Shown here in pieces: positions 21,831-29,706 of a stretch of DNA of 40,022 nucleotides (the stretch's first letter is position 1; the number at the start of each line of letters is the position of its first letter). The position numbers were made by a program, and so were the translations under genes. The notes under the pieces are model-generated. The model was not told the origin of the DNA. It ran no database searches and saw only the letters and a list, made by a program, of their open reading frames with translations. Origin of the DNA: a bacterium (GTDB lineage: Bacteria; Patescibacteriota; Minisyncoccia; JAUYLV01); contig JAUSGO010000037.1 in the NCBI GenBank assembly GCA_030649025.1, forward strand, positions 1-40,022, written 5' to 3'.

Positions 21831-23018
21831 GTATACGTATCCATCGCGGCGATTCACGAAAAATATCCGAGATTCGTCGGGAGCAAGTATGGGGTTTATC
21901 GCATCAAGAACCGGAAATGTCTCCTGGGAGCGAATGATGGTGCGGCTTGCGAGCGTCTCCACGTTTACCTGTAAAACGTTATCCGCGCTTATGAATATTC
22001 CCTTAAAATAATCTTCGGGAAACTGCAGGTCTTCCGGAACCTCTAGGGGCGAGGCGCAAATAACGGTGGCGTTGTCCCGCCTCCAGACGCATTTTTGTGC
22101 GAGTGTTACGATGCCAAAAAGTTCTCTGGGCTGCGTCTGGAAAAGCGTTCCCGCAATGGCGTGCATCATATTTCCGTCGGAAGTTGTGCGGGAAGCAAAA
22201 AGGCGCGAGCCGTCTCCCGACCACGTTACGTCAAGGCCCTCATAGTCCTGCGGGAGAATTTTGGTAAGTATGCCGGTTCGTGCGTTAAGTGCATATAAAT
22301 GCGTCACGGAAGCGTATGAGGGTTTTGTTTGTACAACAATGGCGTCCTCCTTGGGCCAGGAAAGAAGAAAGTCGTCGAAAATCGGGTGGAACAAAGTTCT
22401 GAAGTTCGAACCATCGGGATTTGCGACCGCAATGATATCGTCGCCGTTTGTGGTGTTGAGATAGTGATAGACGATCTTATCGCCCCCGGGAGAAAACGCC
22501 ACTTCGCGTATGTACTTGTTAAGTTCCGTTGCCTTTTTTTCCGCAACATTGTAAAAATATTTTCGCGGTGCATCGGTTTGGTCCATGACGGTGAAAACCG
22601 CTTTATCACCCGAGCGCGACCACACAATTTCCACCATGTTCTGATGCGGAACATCCGATATGCGCTGTTGATGCAAACCTTCGAAATCCGCCTGCCACAA
22701 CATGCCGTTCGCGCGGGTGAAATATTGGACGGTATTTCCTGAAGGCGCAATCGCGGGAACAAATGCCGGTTCGTTCGAAACACGGTACAATCTTTGCCGC
22801 AAGCGTTCTTCCGGAGAGATGGGTTTTGGCAAAGACGGCTGCGGACTTGGTCGGGATCCACCGAGCAACCGGTTTAAAGCTTCGGGTAAAAATCCGAAGC
22901 GGGTTGTGGGCGCTTCCGGAGTAGACTCTTTTCCCCGATAGAAAAAGAAGTAATATACGGCTCCGACGATGGCGGCAACTGCAAGCACGATGATTATGAT
23001 TTTGCGTCTTCGGGACAT
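21816..23018 (-). CDS. Membrane-anchored beta-propeller-like protein
   Basis: This 400-residue protein has a basic start and a single membrane segment (6-27), then a Pro-rich spacer (about 30-70), then about 310 residues of repeating four-strand units typical of TolB/WD40-like propellers: IVWSRSGDKAVFTV, VAFSPGGDKIVYHY, VTWSGDGSRLFASR and ILAPDESRIFFVN each begin a blade with Ser/Asp-Gly or Asp-Glu turns. There is no enzyme motif. It lies among the VirB2-like fusion genes with an 18-base gap to the gene at 23037, so a scaffold or binding protein of the apparatus on the outer face is likely. Such propellers are common in Patescibacteria surface loci. Confidence 0.75.
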   Translation of the reverse strand: MSRRRKIIIIVLAVAAIVGAVYYFFFYRGKESTPEAPTTRFGFLPEALNRLLGGSRPSPQPSLPKPISPEERLRQRLYRVSNEPAFVPAIAPSGNTVQYFTRANGMLWQADFEGLHQQRISDVPHQNMVEIVWSRSGDKAVFTVMDQTDAPRKYFYNVAEKKATELNKYIREVAFSPGGDKIVYHYLNTTNGDDIIAVANPDGSNFRTLFHPIFDDFLLSWPKEDAIVVQTKPSYASVTHLYALNARTGILTKILPQDYEGLDVTWSGDGSRLFASRTTSDGNMMHAIAGTLFQTQPRELFGIVTLAQKCVWRRDNATVICASPLEVPEDLQFPEDYFKGIFISADNVLQVNVETLASRTIIRSQETFPVLDAINPILAPDESRIFFVNRRDGYVYALRL

Positions 23019-23036
23019 AGAAAATAAGAAATTAAA

Positions 23037-24464
23037 TTAGATACAGGTCTCTACTACGCTGACACTTTTTGATGTCGATCCATAGGCACCGTACTGGTCG
23101 AAAACCGTCAACGTAACGGTAGTATCATTGGTAAGAAGTAGTACCTCAACCGTTTTTGCCGGCTGTATCCCGGTATAGAGCGGCACACTATTTTTGTCGG
23201 TCCAGTTAAAGCCTTCGATTTTGGCGGCAATGGGGCTAGTAGATGCGCTGCCATCCAGCTTAACGCGCGCGGCTCCGCTTGACCCGACTAAATAGGAACC
23301 GTTGGGGCATAACATCGTACCATCGCCCGTAACAACCGATATCGTGAACGAAGCTACCGGACCGCAGTCTCCGCAAACACGCCGGGTGTCGGACATGTTC
23401 GCTATAGCATTCCCCGAAGCGTCTTTCCCTTGAGCGACTATTCTGTGTATGCCGGGACCCGTAATACCTTCCTGCCATATCACGCCGCAACTCCCCGCAA
23501 CCGGCGCGCATACGCCGGAATAAACTTCCGCAGAACTTTCATTATAAACCTTTATGCCGACCGTCACCACTTGCGATGGTGCCCGCACGTCTATGCGTAG
23601 AGGCTGGTCCGGCGTGACCGGCGTCACCGTGCCTCCGCCGGTCGGCGGCAGGGGGGAAATAATTTCGAACGTAAAGTATTGTGCCGTAGGATCCGAGCAG
23701 GAATCTCCCAGCGTGCAATCGGGAAAATCGGCAGGACAGGAATTCATGCAATCGGCAACAAGGAACGGCCCGCACACGGCTGGATCGTCGGGAGATACGG
23801 CAGTGCCTCCTTCGTTATCCTTCTTCGTGCACGAATGATTCATAGGATCGCAATCTTCCCCCACGATGCAGGCACAGCAACGTTCCGATGCGCTGCACAA
23901 CCCATTACAGCCGCCGAGGTTATCAATCCAGCCGTTGCCTATCGCTCCGCAATCCCTGCCTCCCAAGCCTTCGGGTGATGATTCGGTAGGAAAACATAGT
24001 CCTTCGCTTTTTGCATCTTCTTCCGGTGGAAAGGTGTTCGGAACGGTTTGTGTAAGGGGTGCGGTGTTTATTGCGGAGAAGTTCACCAGGTCCGGATTTA
24101 TGGTATTGAGAATGAGGTAACTTCCCAGCACCACCAAAAAACCAAGAAGCGCATGCGAGATCTGGTCTTTTGCATCCTGCTCCCCTCCCGGGCTCCCTGA
24201 TGCAAGCACATACCGCACGCCGCTATAAAGAAGCATGATGGCCGCGGCAAGCGCCACAATCCCCATGAGCCACAGATATATATAACGAACAAGCTCGGCA
24301 AGGTTTCCCGGAGCAGATTCGCCATCAATCCCCGGCAAGGGCACTATCAGCTTGTAGCCACCGATATCTGTTATGGGCTGGGCATTCACGGTCGGACCGA
24401 ACGCTGCCAGCCCAAGAGCTACTACCGCGATACCAAGTACTATTTTCGACCATGAGCGTATCAT
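23037..24464 (-). CDS. VirB2-like module fused to Cys-rich and PKD/Ig-like exterior part
   Basis: This 475-residue protein has a signal peptide (1-28, ending VNA) and two helices (about 62-90 and 103-122) joined by VRYVLASGSPG and DAKDQI, ending in INPDLVNF. A Cys-rich region (about 155-265) contains GLCSASERCCACIVGEDC and CMNSCPADFPDC; such dense Cys clusters recall knotted adhesion or binding modules. Residues about 270-475 form two Ig/PKD-like sandwiches, including IRIVAQGKDASGNA-type strands and a final VTLTVFDQYGAYGS. There is no catalytic motif. It is the first fusion protein in the transcribed order after the ATPase genes. A surface-exposed subunit with a binding role is inferred. Confidence 0.75.
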   Translation of the reverse strand: MIRSWSKIVLGIAVVALGLAAFGPTVNAQPITDIGGYKLIVPLPGIDGESAPGNLAELVRYIYLWLMGIVALAAAIMLLYSGVRYVLASGSPGGEQDAKDQISHALLGFLVVLGSYLILNTINPDLVNFSAINTAPLTQTVPNTFPPEEDAKSEGLCFPTESSPEGLGGRDCGAIGNGWIDNLGGCNGLCSASERCCACIVGEDCDPMNHSCTKKDNEGGTAVSPDDPAVCGPFLVADCMNSCPADFPDCTLGDSCSDPTAQYFTFEIISPLPPTGGGTVTPVTPDQPLRIDVRAPSQVVTVGIKVYNESSAEVYSGVCAPVAGSCGVIWQEGITGPGIHRIVAQGKDASGNAIANMSDTRRVCGDCGPVASFTISVVTGDGTMLCPNGSYLVGSSGAARVKLDGSASTSPIAAKIEGFNWTDKNSVPLYTGIQPAKTVEVLLLTNDTTVTLTVFDQYGAYGSTSKSVSVVETCI

Positions 24465-24475
24465 TAGGTGATTAC

Positions 24476-24540
24476 CGAATTACGAATTACGAATTACGAA
24501 TTCTGCAAAAAAACAAATCCGTAATTCGCAATCCGCAATC
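24476..24540. repeat. ATTACGA tandem repeat with inverted copy
   Basis: CGAATTA units occur three and a half times in a row (24476-24503), followed after 17 bases by GTAATTCG (about 24521-24528), the inverse. This can form a hairpin in the 97-base gap between two genes. A similar AATCCGAAATCC style of repeat appears in the tsaD insertion. Confidence 0.65.
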
Positions 24541-24561
24541 AGAAATTTTCAATTCTTGCAG

Positions 24562-25815
24562 CTATCGGATGGTTATCGGCACCGAAAATTCTCCGCTTTC
24601 CGTTCTTTTTGGATTTTTATTCTCCACCGTGAGTTGCAATGATTTTTCTATTTGAGTTCCTGCCTTGAGTTTTGCCTGACCGATATTGAGCGTGAATACG
24701 TCGGGATTCCGCGCGGCTTCGGGAAGCGTGTTTTCATCGAACAGCCAGGTAAAGCGCAGGCCGCGCAGGGTCTGCACGTTAAAATAGTACGGAACGGCAA
24801 CGGCAGAAAATTTTCCTGCGGGAGCCGCCTGAAATGATCCGCGCCCAGCGTCATCACGGTCGTATTTCCCCGTCCGTATTTGATGAAAAACCACCTGCGG
24901 CCGGGCGCGCTCAATAACGATCTCTTTGAAAATATCGATGTTCCCCGCAAGATCGGTGATATGCACCGAAACCGTGTGGCTGGAGAAGGGAAATCCGATG
25001 AGCGCCTGATTTTTCCCGATACCGAGAGCATCAAGCGGCGTATCGTCATCTATGGTCCAGGTGTAGTCGAGAAGGCCGAATGCGGGAGGCACAAAAGGCT
25101 GGGCCGACACCACGATAGAGCCTTGCAGGGTGGGAAGAGCTTTGCCGCGATACCCGGGCGGAGTATAGCTATCGGTATACCAGACGATATCCGCATCAAC
25201 AACCGGTATCAAAAGTGCGGCCTGTATTATTCTGCCTCCGGCAAGACGCGCCTGCATCCGCACCGAGTGTATGGTGCCCAAAACCCCGGATGTGAATGAG
25301 AGCGTGTTTTGCCCGACGCCGGAAAAGGCCGGCATGGCTTTATTGTCCAGGAACCATTGGTAGTTTGTGGAAGCGCCTTTCTCCAAGTCCGGGAACTGAA
25401 ATCCTCCGGCGACATTAAAGTCCGCGCTCACCGTTACCCGGGTTTTCGGGAATGGGCTTTGCGGATCCGCATTAAGCAAAAGAGCTTGATCGGTTGTGCT
25501 TTGCGTAACGGGTGCCTCCCGGCCCGAAGCAGTTTCATCCCCGGGAAAGGCTTCCTGAATAGCTCTAAGTTCTTCCTCGAGAACGCCGGGCGGAAGAATG
25601 CTGTTTATCGAATCCTTTATGTATTTTCTATAGGTATCAATTTGACCCTTCTGGTCTTTGGGGAGTTGAGCGGCAAAACCCTTAAGATACTGTTCGATGA
25701 GCGCGTCAATATCGGGCATAGAAATGTCCTGGGCGCGGCCGGAAGAAAGCGGCAGAAACAACAATGCCGCAAGAAGCGCTACAATTATGTTTTTTGAAAT
25801 AGAATGCATACTCAT
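24562..25815 (-). CDS. Secreted beta-sandwich protein of the secretion locus
   Basis: This 417-residue protein has a clear signal peptide (about 1-28, ending GRA). Residues 30-100 are helical (MPDIDALIEQYLKGFAAQL). The rest is beta-rich, probably three Ig-like units: around 125-210 with FQFPDLEKGASTNYQWFLDN, around 215-300 with LDYTWTIDDDTP, and around 310-415 with LRFTWLFDENTLPEA. The recurring Y/F-x-W-x-(I/L/F)-D-(D/N/E) motif is typical of PKD-like folds. It lacks the VirB2-like module of its downstream neighbours and has few Cys. A periplasm-like or surface structural component is likely; I cannot name a family. Confidence 0.7.
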   Translation of the reverse strand: MSMHSISKNIIVALLAALLFLPLSSGRAQDISMPDIDALIEQYLKGFAAQLPKDQKGQIDTYRKYIKDSINSILPPGVLEEELRAIQEAFPGDETASGREAPVTQSTTDQALLLNADPQSPFPKTRVTVSADFNVAGGFQFPDLEKGASTNYQWFLDNKAMPAFSGVGQNTLSFTSGVLGTIHSVRMQARLAGGRIIQAALLIPVVDADIVWYTDSYTPPGYRGKALPTLQGSIVVSAQPFVPPAFGLLDYTWTIDDDTPLDALGIGKNQALIGFPFSSHTVSVHITDLAGNIDIFKEIVIERARPQVVFHQIRTGKYDRDDAGRGSFQAAPAGKFSAVAVPYYFNVQTLRGLRFTWLFDENTLPEAARNPDVFTLNIGQAKLKAGTQIEKSLQLTVENKNPKRTESGEFSVPITIR

Positions 25816-25818
25816 GTT

Positions 25819-25917
25819 CAGCTTATAGCTAATAGCTTTTAGCTTATAGAATTAATTGGGAGAAGAAATCATCTTATCCAATATTTTTCACCTATAAGCT
25901 ATCAGCTAAAAGCTAGG
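25819..25917. repeat. Inverted pair of AGCT-rich dispersed repeats
   Basis: AGCTTATAGCT-AATAGCTTTT-AGCTTATAG (25820-25849) and, 41 bases later in opposite orientation, CCTATAAGCT-ATCAGCTAAA-AGCTAG (25891-25916). The two can pair into a long stem. They fill the gap upstream of the gene at 25815. Confidence 0.75.
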
Positions 25918-25932
25918 GGCTCTTTCTCTGGT

Positions 25933-26511
25933 TTATGCCGCTTCTCCCGCCGTCTCGTGTTGCGCCGAAAGCTCTTCCTGGCGATAGCTATACTGCTCCT
26001 GTTGTCTTGCCTCCTGTTGTTCATTTCTACGCTCGCTCTGGGCAGTCTCATACGCCGTTTTATGTTCCCAGTAAGCGTGGAGTACCAGGATAGTCCATGT
26101 GGGCACAATTTCCCCGACCCAGGGAATAATTTCAATAACGGTGGTGGCAATCCATCTCAGGACACGGTTTTTTAATCTTCCGGCTATGGTGCCACCGCCC
26201 GAGCCCTGTTTTTTTACGCCGCGCGCGACTGACCAAATACCGAGCGCCGCCGAGGTTGCAAAGTCAATAATTTTCAATATAAGAAGCCAAACGCCCGTAA
26301 AAGTAAAAATGAATGATATCCAGTCAAGACCGTCATTAAGGACCGCAATGGCTCCAATCAGCATATATTCTCCGGAATTCGGCGGACTTGCCGTGATGCG
26401 CTTCTTTCTGGCTTGTTGGCGGTTCTTTGTAAGTCGGTCGCGCATGCTTGCGAAACGACCTTGCGCAAGTTCTGCGGAATGATCTTGGGATGGTTGGGGC
26501 TCATCGGGCAT
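25933..26511 (-). CDS. Two-to-three-helix membrane protein of the secretion locus
   Basis: This 192-residue protein has a hydrophilic, basic N-terminus (1-45, DRLTKNRQQARKKR) and membrane segments at about 48-80 and 82-100, with a further hydrophobic stretch at about 118-145 (IATTVIEIIPWVGEIVPTW). The C-terminal 45 residues are charged and Gln/Glu-rich (RRNEQQEARQQEQ), probably a cytoplasmic helix. It sits directly after virB4 with repeats in the gap. There is no signal peptide, so it is an inner-membrane component. I do not recognise the family; a role in the translocation channel or in ATPase docking is a guess. Confidence 0.65.
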   Translation of the reverse strand: MPDEPQPSQDHSAELAQGRFASMRDRLTKNRQQARKKRITASPPNSGEYMLIGAIAVLNDGLDWISFIFTFTGVWLLILKIIDFATSAALGIWSVARGVKKQGSGGGTIAGRLKNRVLRWIATTVIEIIPWVGEIVPTWTILVLHAYWEHKTAYETAQSERRNEQQEARQQEQYSYRQEELSAQHETAGEAA

Positions 26512-26518
26512 GATTGGG

Positions 26519-26551
26519 GAAGCTGATAGCTAATAGCTTTTAGCTTATAGC
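26519..26551. repeat. AGCT-rich dispersed repeat, copy 5
   Basis: AGCTGATAGC, TAATAGCTTT and TAGCTTATAG in a row (26521-26550), same orientation and nearly the same sequence as the copy at 25819. Confidence 0.75.
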
Positions 26552-26598
26552 ACTTGATCCGAATAAGACATCTTGGGGGTTAGCGATTGAGCATTTAG

Positions 26599-28383
26599 CT
26601 ACTTTTCGGCGGCGGCAAATTCATCTTTTGCCTTCTGCAGCGCAAGCAGCTGGCTGGGATCTGACGTGATAATTTGGTCTTCGGTGTAGGAGGCGATGGT
26701 TCGCATTGCGATATGCTTTAAGCCCGCAAGTAAAAGTCCTTCTCCGATGTCGTTTGAGAGCAGGAGGTATTTTTCTTCTTCGGTAAGATTGAATGTTTTT
26801 TGCACAACATCAACGGCCGCGGGAGACTGCTTGAACAAAAACTGTATGGAGGCATTTGTTACGATAGGTTTTCCGAAGCTTGAGTTCATGAAGTCCGGCA
26901 CATCCTGCGTAATAGTGGTAAGGCCCACAAAATATTTCCGTCCGCGCTTGGCGATGGCGAACAGGAAGGAGCCGCCTTCGGGGTATTTCATAAGCCACCA
27001 TGCCTCGTCCACCACAATAATGCGTTTGCGCAGGTCCGAACGTATGATGTTCCAAATATGCTGAAGAATGATGTACATGGCGATGGGACGCAACTCTTCT
27101 TCCATGTCCCGTACGGAAAACACCACAAGCTTGTTCTTAATGTCCACATTGGTCGCTTGATTCACGAATCCCGCGAACGACCCTTCGGTATAACGGCTAA
27201 GGCGCTTGGCGATGCCCGATCCCCCATCCATGCTGGAGAGCACCGTCTGCAGGTCCTGCATTAAGGGAGGAGTGATGTTCGCGAAATTAGTTTCTGCCGT
27301 AATATCGCGCGACGCATAGGTCTCTATAACCGCTTTATCAAGCACGCCCTCCTCTTCCGAAGATATGTTTCCGAGCATAATCTTCAAAAGGCCAACGAGG
27401 TTTATAATGTTTCCCCTGAACAGCTCCTGCGGTCCTTCGTCGGGACGGGGAAGCGGGAGGTCGAAGGGATTGATGTGATAGGGTGAGGCAATGGAAATGT
27501 TGAAAATGGTGCCGCCCACTGCCTCGGCAAGATGTTTGTATTCATTTTCCGGGTCTATGACGATAACGTCATTGCCTATCATCAGCGAACGTAATATCTC
27601 CAGCTTTATTGCGTACGATTTTCCGCTTCCCGACTTTCCAAAGATCGTCATGTTGGCGTTTTCCAGATCGAACCGGTCAAAGAGCACAAGAGAATTATTG
27701 TGGCGGTTAAGGCCGTAGAGAATCCCGCGGTCCGAGGTGAAGGTGGACGAAACGAACGGAAATGACGTGGAGAGCGGCGCGGTATTCAGGTTGGTGTTCA
27801 CGAAAAGATTGTCGGTTCCCAACGGCAGAGCCGATTGAAACGCGATGTCCTGCTGAAAAGCCGCGGATTTTGCGTAAATAAGACGCGCCTCCAGAGTACT
27901 GATAATAAGACTCTCAACATCACTAAGTTCCTTTGGCGTATCACCGTAAATCGTCACATAAAGTCCGAATCTGAAAAGTTTTTCGGTTCCCTGAATAAGC
28001 CTGTCCCGCAAGTCTTCAATGTCGCGTCGCGCCGTATCAAGCACGGGATCGCGCACCAGCCCCTTCTCGCGTTCAATGTTTATCTGCGATTCCACTTCAG
28101 TAAGTTTCTTCCGAAGTTTTTTGAGCACCTCTGCAACATCGGTGGGATGGATAAACATGGTGATATCCATGACCCGGTCCGCGTTGATGATCGGCGAGAA
28201 CCACCCCGTGTTGAGATACCGGGGATACAAGAATACGAAAAGCGTCCGGCATAAGCGCGTGCCGATCTGCAGATAGTTCGGCGTTATTTTAATGGCCGAT
28301 GGCGCGATCAAATCCTGCACGGACGGCTGGTCAACCGTTTTTTGGATAAGTTCGCCTACATTTGATGTAATGTCCTTCTCCAT
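26599..28383 (-). CDS. virB4: VirB4-like type IV secretion ATPase
   Basis: This 594-residue ATPase powers assembly or transport in type IV secretion systems at the inner membrane. Walker A is GKSGSGKS (249-256), followed by VIVIDPENEY (273-282). Walker B is RIIVVDEAWWLM (454-465), and the C-terminal part has GRKYFVGLTTITQDV with the motif III Gln. The N-terminal 240 residues (RFGLYVTIYG, then TSDRGILYGLNRHN) belong to the middle part of VirB4. The first part of a full-length VirB4 (about 800 aa) is missing and seems to be supplied by the separate gene at 28494. No VirD4 or VirB11 ATPase is seen nearby. The family is certain; whether the cargo is DNA, protein or pilin cannot be told. Confidence 0.93.
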   Translation of the reverse strand: MEKDITSNVGELIQKTVDQPSVQDLIAPSAIKITPNYLQIGTRLCRTLFVFLYPRYLNTGWFSPIINADRVMDITMFIHPTDVAEVLKKLRKKLTEVESQINIEREKGLVRDPVLDTARRDIEDLRDRLIQGTEKLFRFGLYVTIYGDTPKELSDVESLIISTLEARLIYAKSAAFQQDIAFQSALPLGTDNLFVNTNLNTAPLSTSFPFVSSTFTSDRGILYGLNRHNNSLVLFDRFDLENANMTIFGKSGSGKSYAIKLEILRSLMIGNDVIVIDPENEYKHLAEAVGGTIFNISIASPYHINPFDLPLPRPDEGPQELFRGNIINLVGLLKIMLGNISSEEEGVLDKAVIETYASRDITAETNFANITPPLMQDLQTVLSSMDGGSGIAKRLSRYTEGSFAGFVNQATNVDIKNKLVVFSVRDMEEELRPIAMYIILQHIWNIIRSDLRKRIIVVDEAWWLMKYPEGGSFLFAIAKRGRKYFVGLTTITQDVPDFMNSSFGKPIVTNASIQFLFKQSPAAVDVVQKTFNLTEEEKYLLLSNDIGEGLLLAGLKHIAMRTIASYTEDQIITSDPSQLLALQKAKDEFAAAEK

Positions 28384-28386
28384 ATA

Positions 28387-28492
28387 TTAATCACGAATTT
28401 ACAGATATTTCACGAATCTACAGATTCACGAATAGGAATGTATGCATTCGTGAATTCGCGTTATTCGCGTACTATTCGCATTATTAGTGATT
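28387..28492. repeat. CACGAAT / ATTCGTG repeats
   Basis: TCACGAAT occurs three times (28391, 28410 and 28426 areas) and the inverse ATTCGTGA once (28446), with further ATTCGCG units to 28480. Together they fill the whole gap between the two VirB4 genes. They resemble the gap repeat at 24476. Confidence 0.65.
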
Positions 28493-28493
28493 C

Positions 28494-29186
28494 TTAAACA
28501 GCGGATCCGGGTTCCTTGAAACTCACTCCCTTCTCGCCCTCCGAGGGGTTATAGAGCAGATACAGAAGTTCCGTAATATCTTCCGTGGTTAAAAGTACCG
28601 CCCGCACTTCAACCCCCCTTAGACCCATGATAATGTGATCCACGCGCTGCAGAAGCTGCGTGCGATACTCTTCAAATTTTTCCTGTTCTTCCTCCGCTTT
28701 CTTTTTCTTCTCCGGTTTTATGCCGGAGACCGCTTCCATGAACTTTTCAAACATCCCTTCGGATTTCGTTTCTATCGGAGCAAATGGGATCGTCACATAG
28801 AAGTTCTTGGTCATCACGTTCGTAAGGCGCACAAGGCTCTGAATGAAATCAATGTACTCGGCGATCTGGATACGTAAAAGTTCGGTGGATTGTTCGGCGA
28901 GCTTTCCTTTGAGGAATTCAACGTACGGCTCAATGTTCAGCTTGCGGGAATTTATGGAGATCTCAACGGCAAAATCCAAAGAATTAAGAAATGCCTGATA
29001 TCGGTAGATGATGGCGTCCTTTTCTTCCTGTGATTTCAGGTCAAAGTTTATGGAAGAGCACATCACGATCATGCGCATGCCTTTGTTTTTGAGCGTGATT
29101 ACGCCGTCTTTCAAATTCTCAACGGTGACAAACTGTTGGGTTGAACTGGCTTCTTCGGTAACTAATTTTCCTCGTTTTGTTGGCAT
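28494..29186 (-). CDS. Separate VirB4/TraC N-terminal-like protein
   Basis: This 230-residue soluble protein lies directly upstream of virB4. Residues about 20-110 (FVTVENLKDGVITLKNKGMRMIV, then YRYQAFLNSLDFAVEISINSRKLNIEPYV) match the first domain of VirB4/TraC ATPases. Residues about 115-215 continue as the next helix-strand part (FYVTIPFAP, then a Lys/Glu-rich stretch, then LLTTEDITELLYLLYNP). It has no Walker motif. Thus the VirB4 function is probably split in two polypeptides, with this one giving the membrane- or partner-contacting lobe. Split forms with a TraC-like N-terminal protein are common in Patescibacteria as far as I recall. The assignment is by pattern, not by alignment. Confidence 0.75.
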   Translation of the reverse strand: MPTKRGKLVTEEASSTQQFVTVENLKDGVITLKNKGMRMIVMCSSINFDLKSQEEKDAIIYRYQAFLNSLDFAVEISINSRKLNIEPYVEFLKGKLAEQSTELLRIQIAEYIDFIQSLVRLTNVMTKNFYVTIPFAPIETKSEGMFEKFMEAVSGIKPEKKKKAEEEQEKFEEYRTQLLQRVDHIIMGLRGVEVRAVLLTTEDITELLYLLYNPSEGEKGVSFKEPGSAV

Positions 29187-29218
29187 ACAATGGTATCGAT
29201 ACGAATATACAAATTATA

Positions 29219-29647
29219 TTATTTCAGTTCCTCCGCTTCTCCTTTCATGTCAAGCTGCCAGGCAAGCGCCCGTATCCTCCCCTGCTGGGGCCTCGGCTTT
29301 TGCGGTATGGCGGCTCGAAGCGCGTCTTCAAATATGACTCTTTCCGGTACCTCGCGGAGCGGCCCCTCTGCCTTTTTTTGCCAAATGAATATTTGCGGCA
29401 TAAGGCTATAACGCATGAATGACCCGATGAACGCATGCAGTGGCATATTGTATATTTTGAAAAACGCCAGCGCCGAGAAAATTCCCATGATAAATAGGGA
29501 TGCAAGCACCCAAACGCCGAACTTCAGGGTGAAATACAAAATGAAAACAATGCCCCCGCCCATGAGCAGCCACAAAAATTGCTTCATGGTAAGCGGCCCG
29601 ATGATCTTGTCTTCCACTTCAATGAATTGCGGAACGTTATAATGCAT
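29219..29647 (-). CDS. PrgI/VirB3-like membrane protein
   Basis: This 142-residue protein has the marks of the PrgI family of Gram-positive and Patescibacteria type IV systems: the N-terminal YNVPQFIEVEDKIIGPLTMKQF (split here as YNVPQFIEVEDK and IIGPLTMKQF), two adjacent membrane helices (about 24-42 and 45-65), then a short cytoplasmic domain with a basic end (IPQKPRPQQGRIRAL). It corresponds to VirB3, which docks VirB4 to the inner membrane, and as usual it is encoded next to the VirB4 genes. It is 32 bases upstream of the VirB4 N-terminal-like gene. The assignment is strong. Confidence 0.88.
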   Translation of the reverse strand: MHYNVPQFIEVEDKIIGPLTMKQFLWLLMGGGIVFILYFTLKFGVWVLASLFIMGIFSALAFFKIYNMPLHAFIGSFMRYSLMPQIFIWQKKAEGPLREVPERVIFEDALRAAIPQKPRPQQGRIRALAWQLDMKGEAEELK

Positions 29648-29650
29648 GAT

Positions 29651-29706
29651 TTAGCTGATAGGTCATAGCTTATAGGGGGCCGGGCCTTCCTTCTCTTCTT
29701 TATAAG
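29651..29706. repeat. AGCT-rich dispersed repeat, copy 6 (degenerate)
   Basis: TTAGCTGATAGG, TCATAGCTTATAGG (29651-29677) and, at the other side of the gap, TATAAGCTAC (29701-29710), an inverse unit running into the stop of the next gene. They belong to the same family as the copies at 25819 and 26519. Confidence 0.6.

Noticed and set aside
24476-24540. Possible CRISPR array (regular ATTACGA units)
   Set aside because: The units are 7 bases with no spacers, and no cas genes are present.
28387-28492. Possible origin or iteron cluster (CACGAAT repeats)
   Set aside because: Irregular spacing, location between two operon genes and no DnaA boxes or replication genes nearby.
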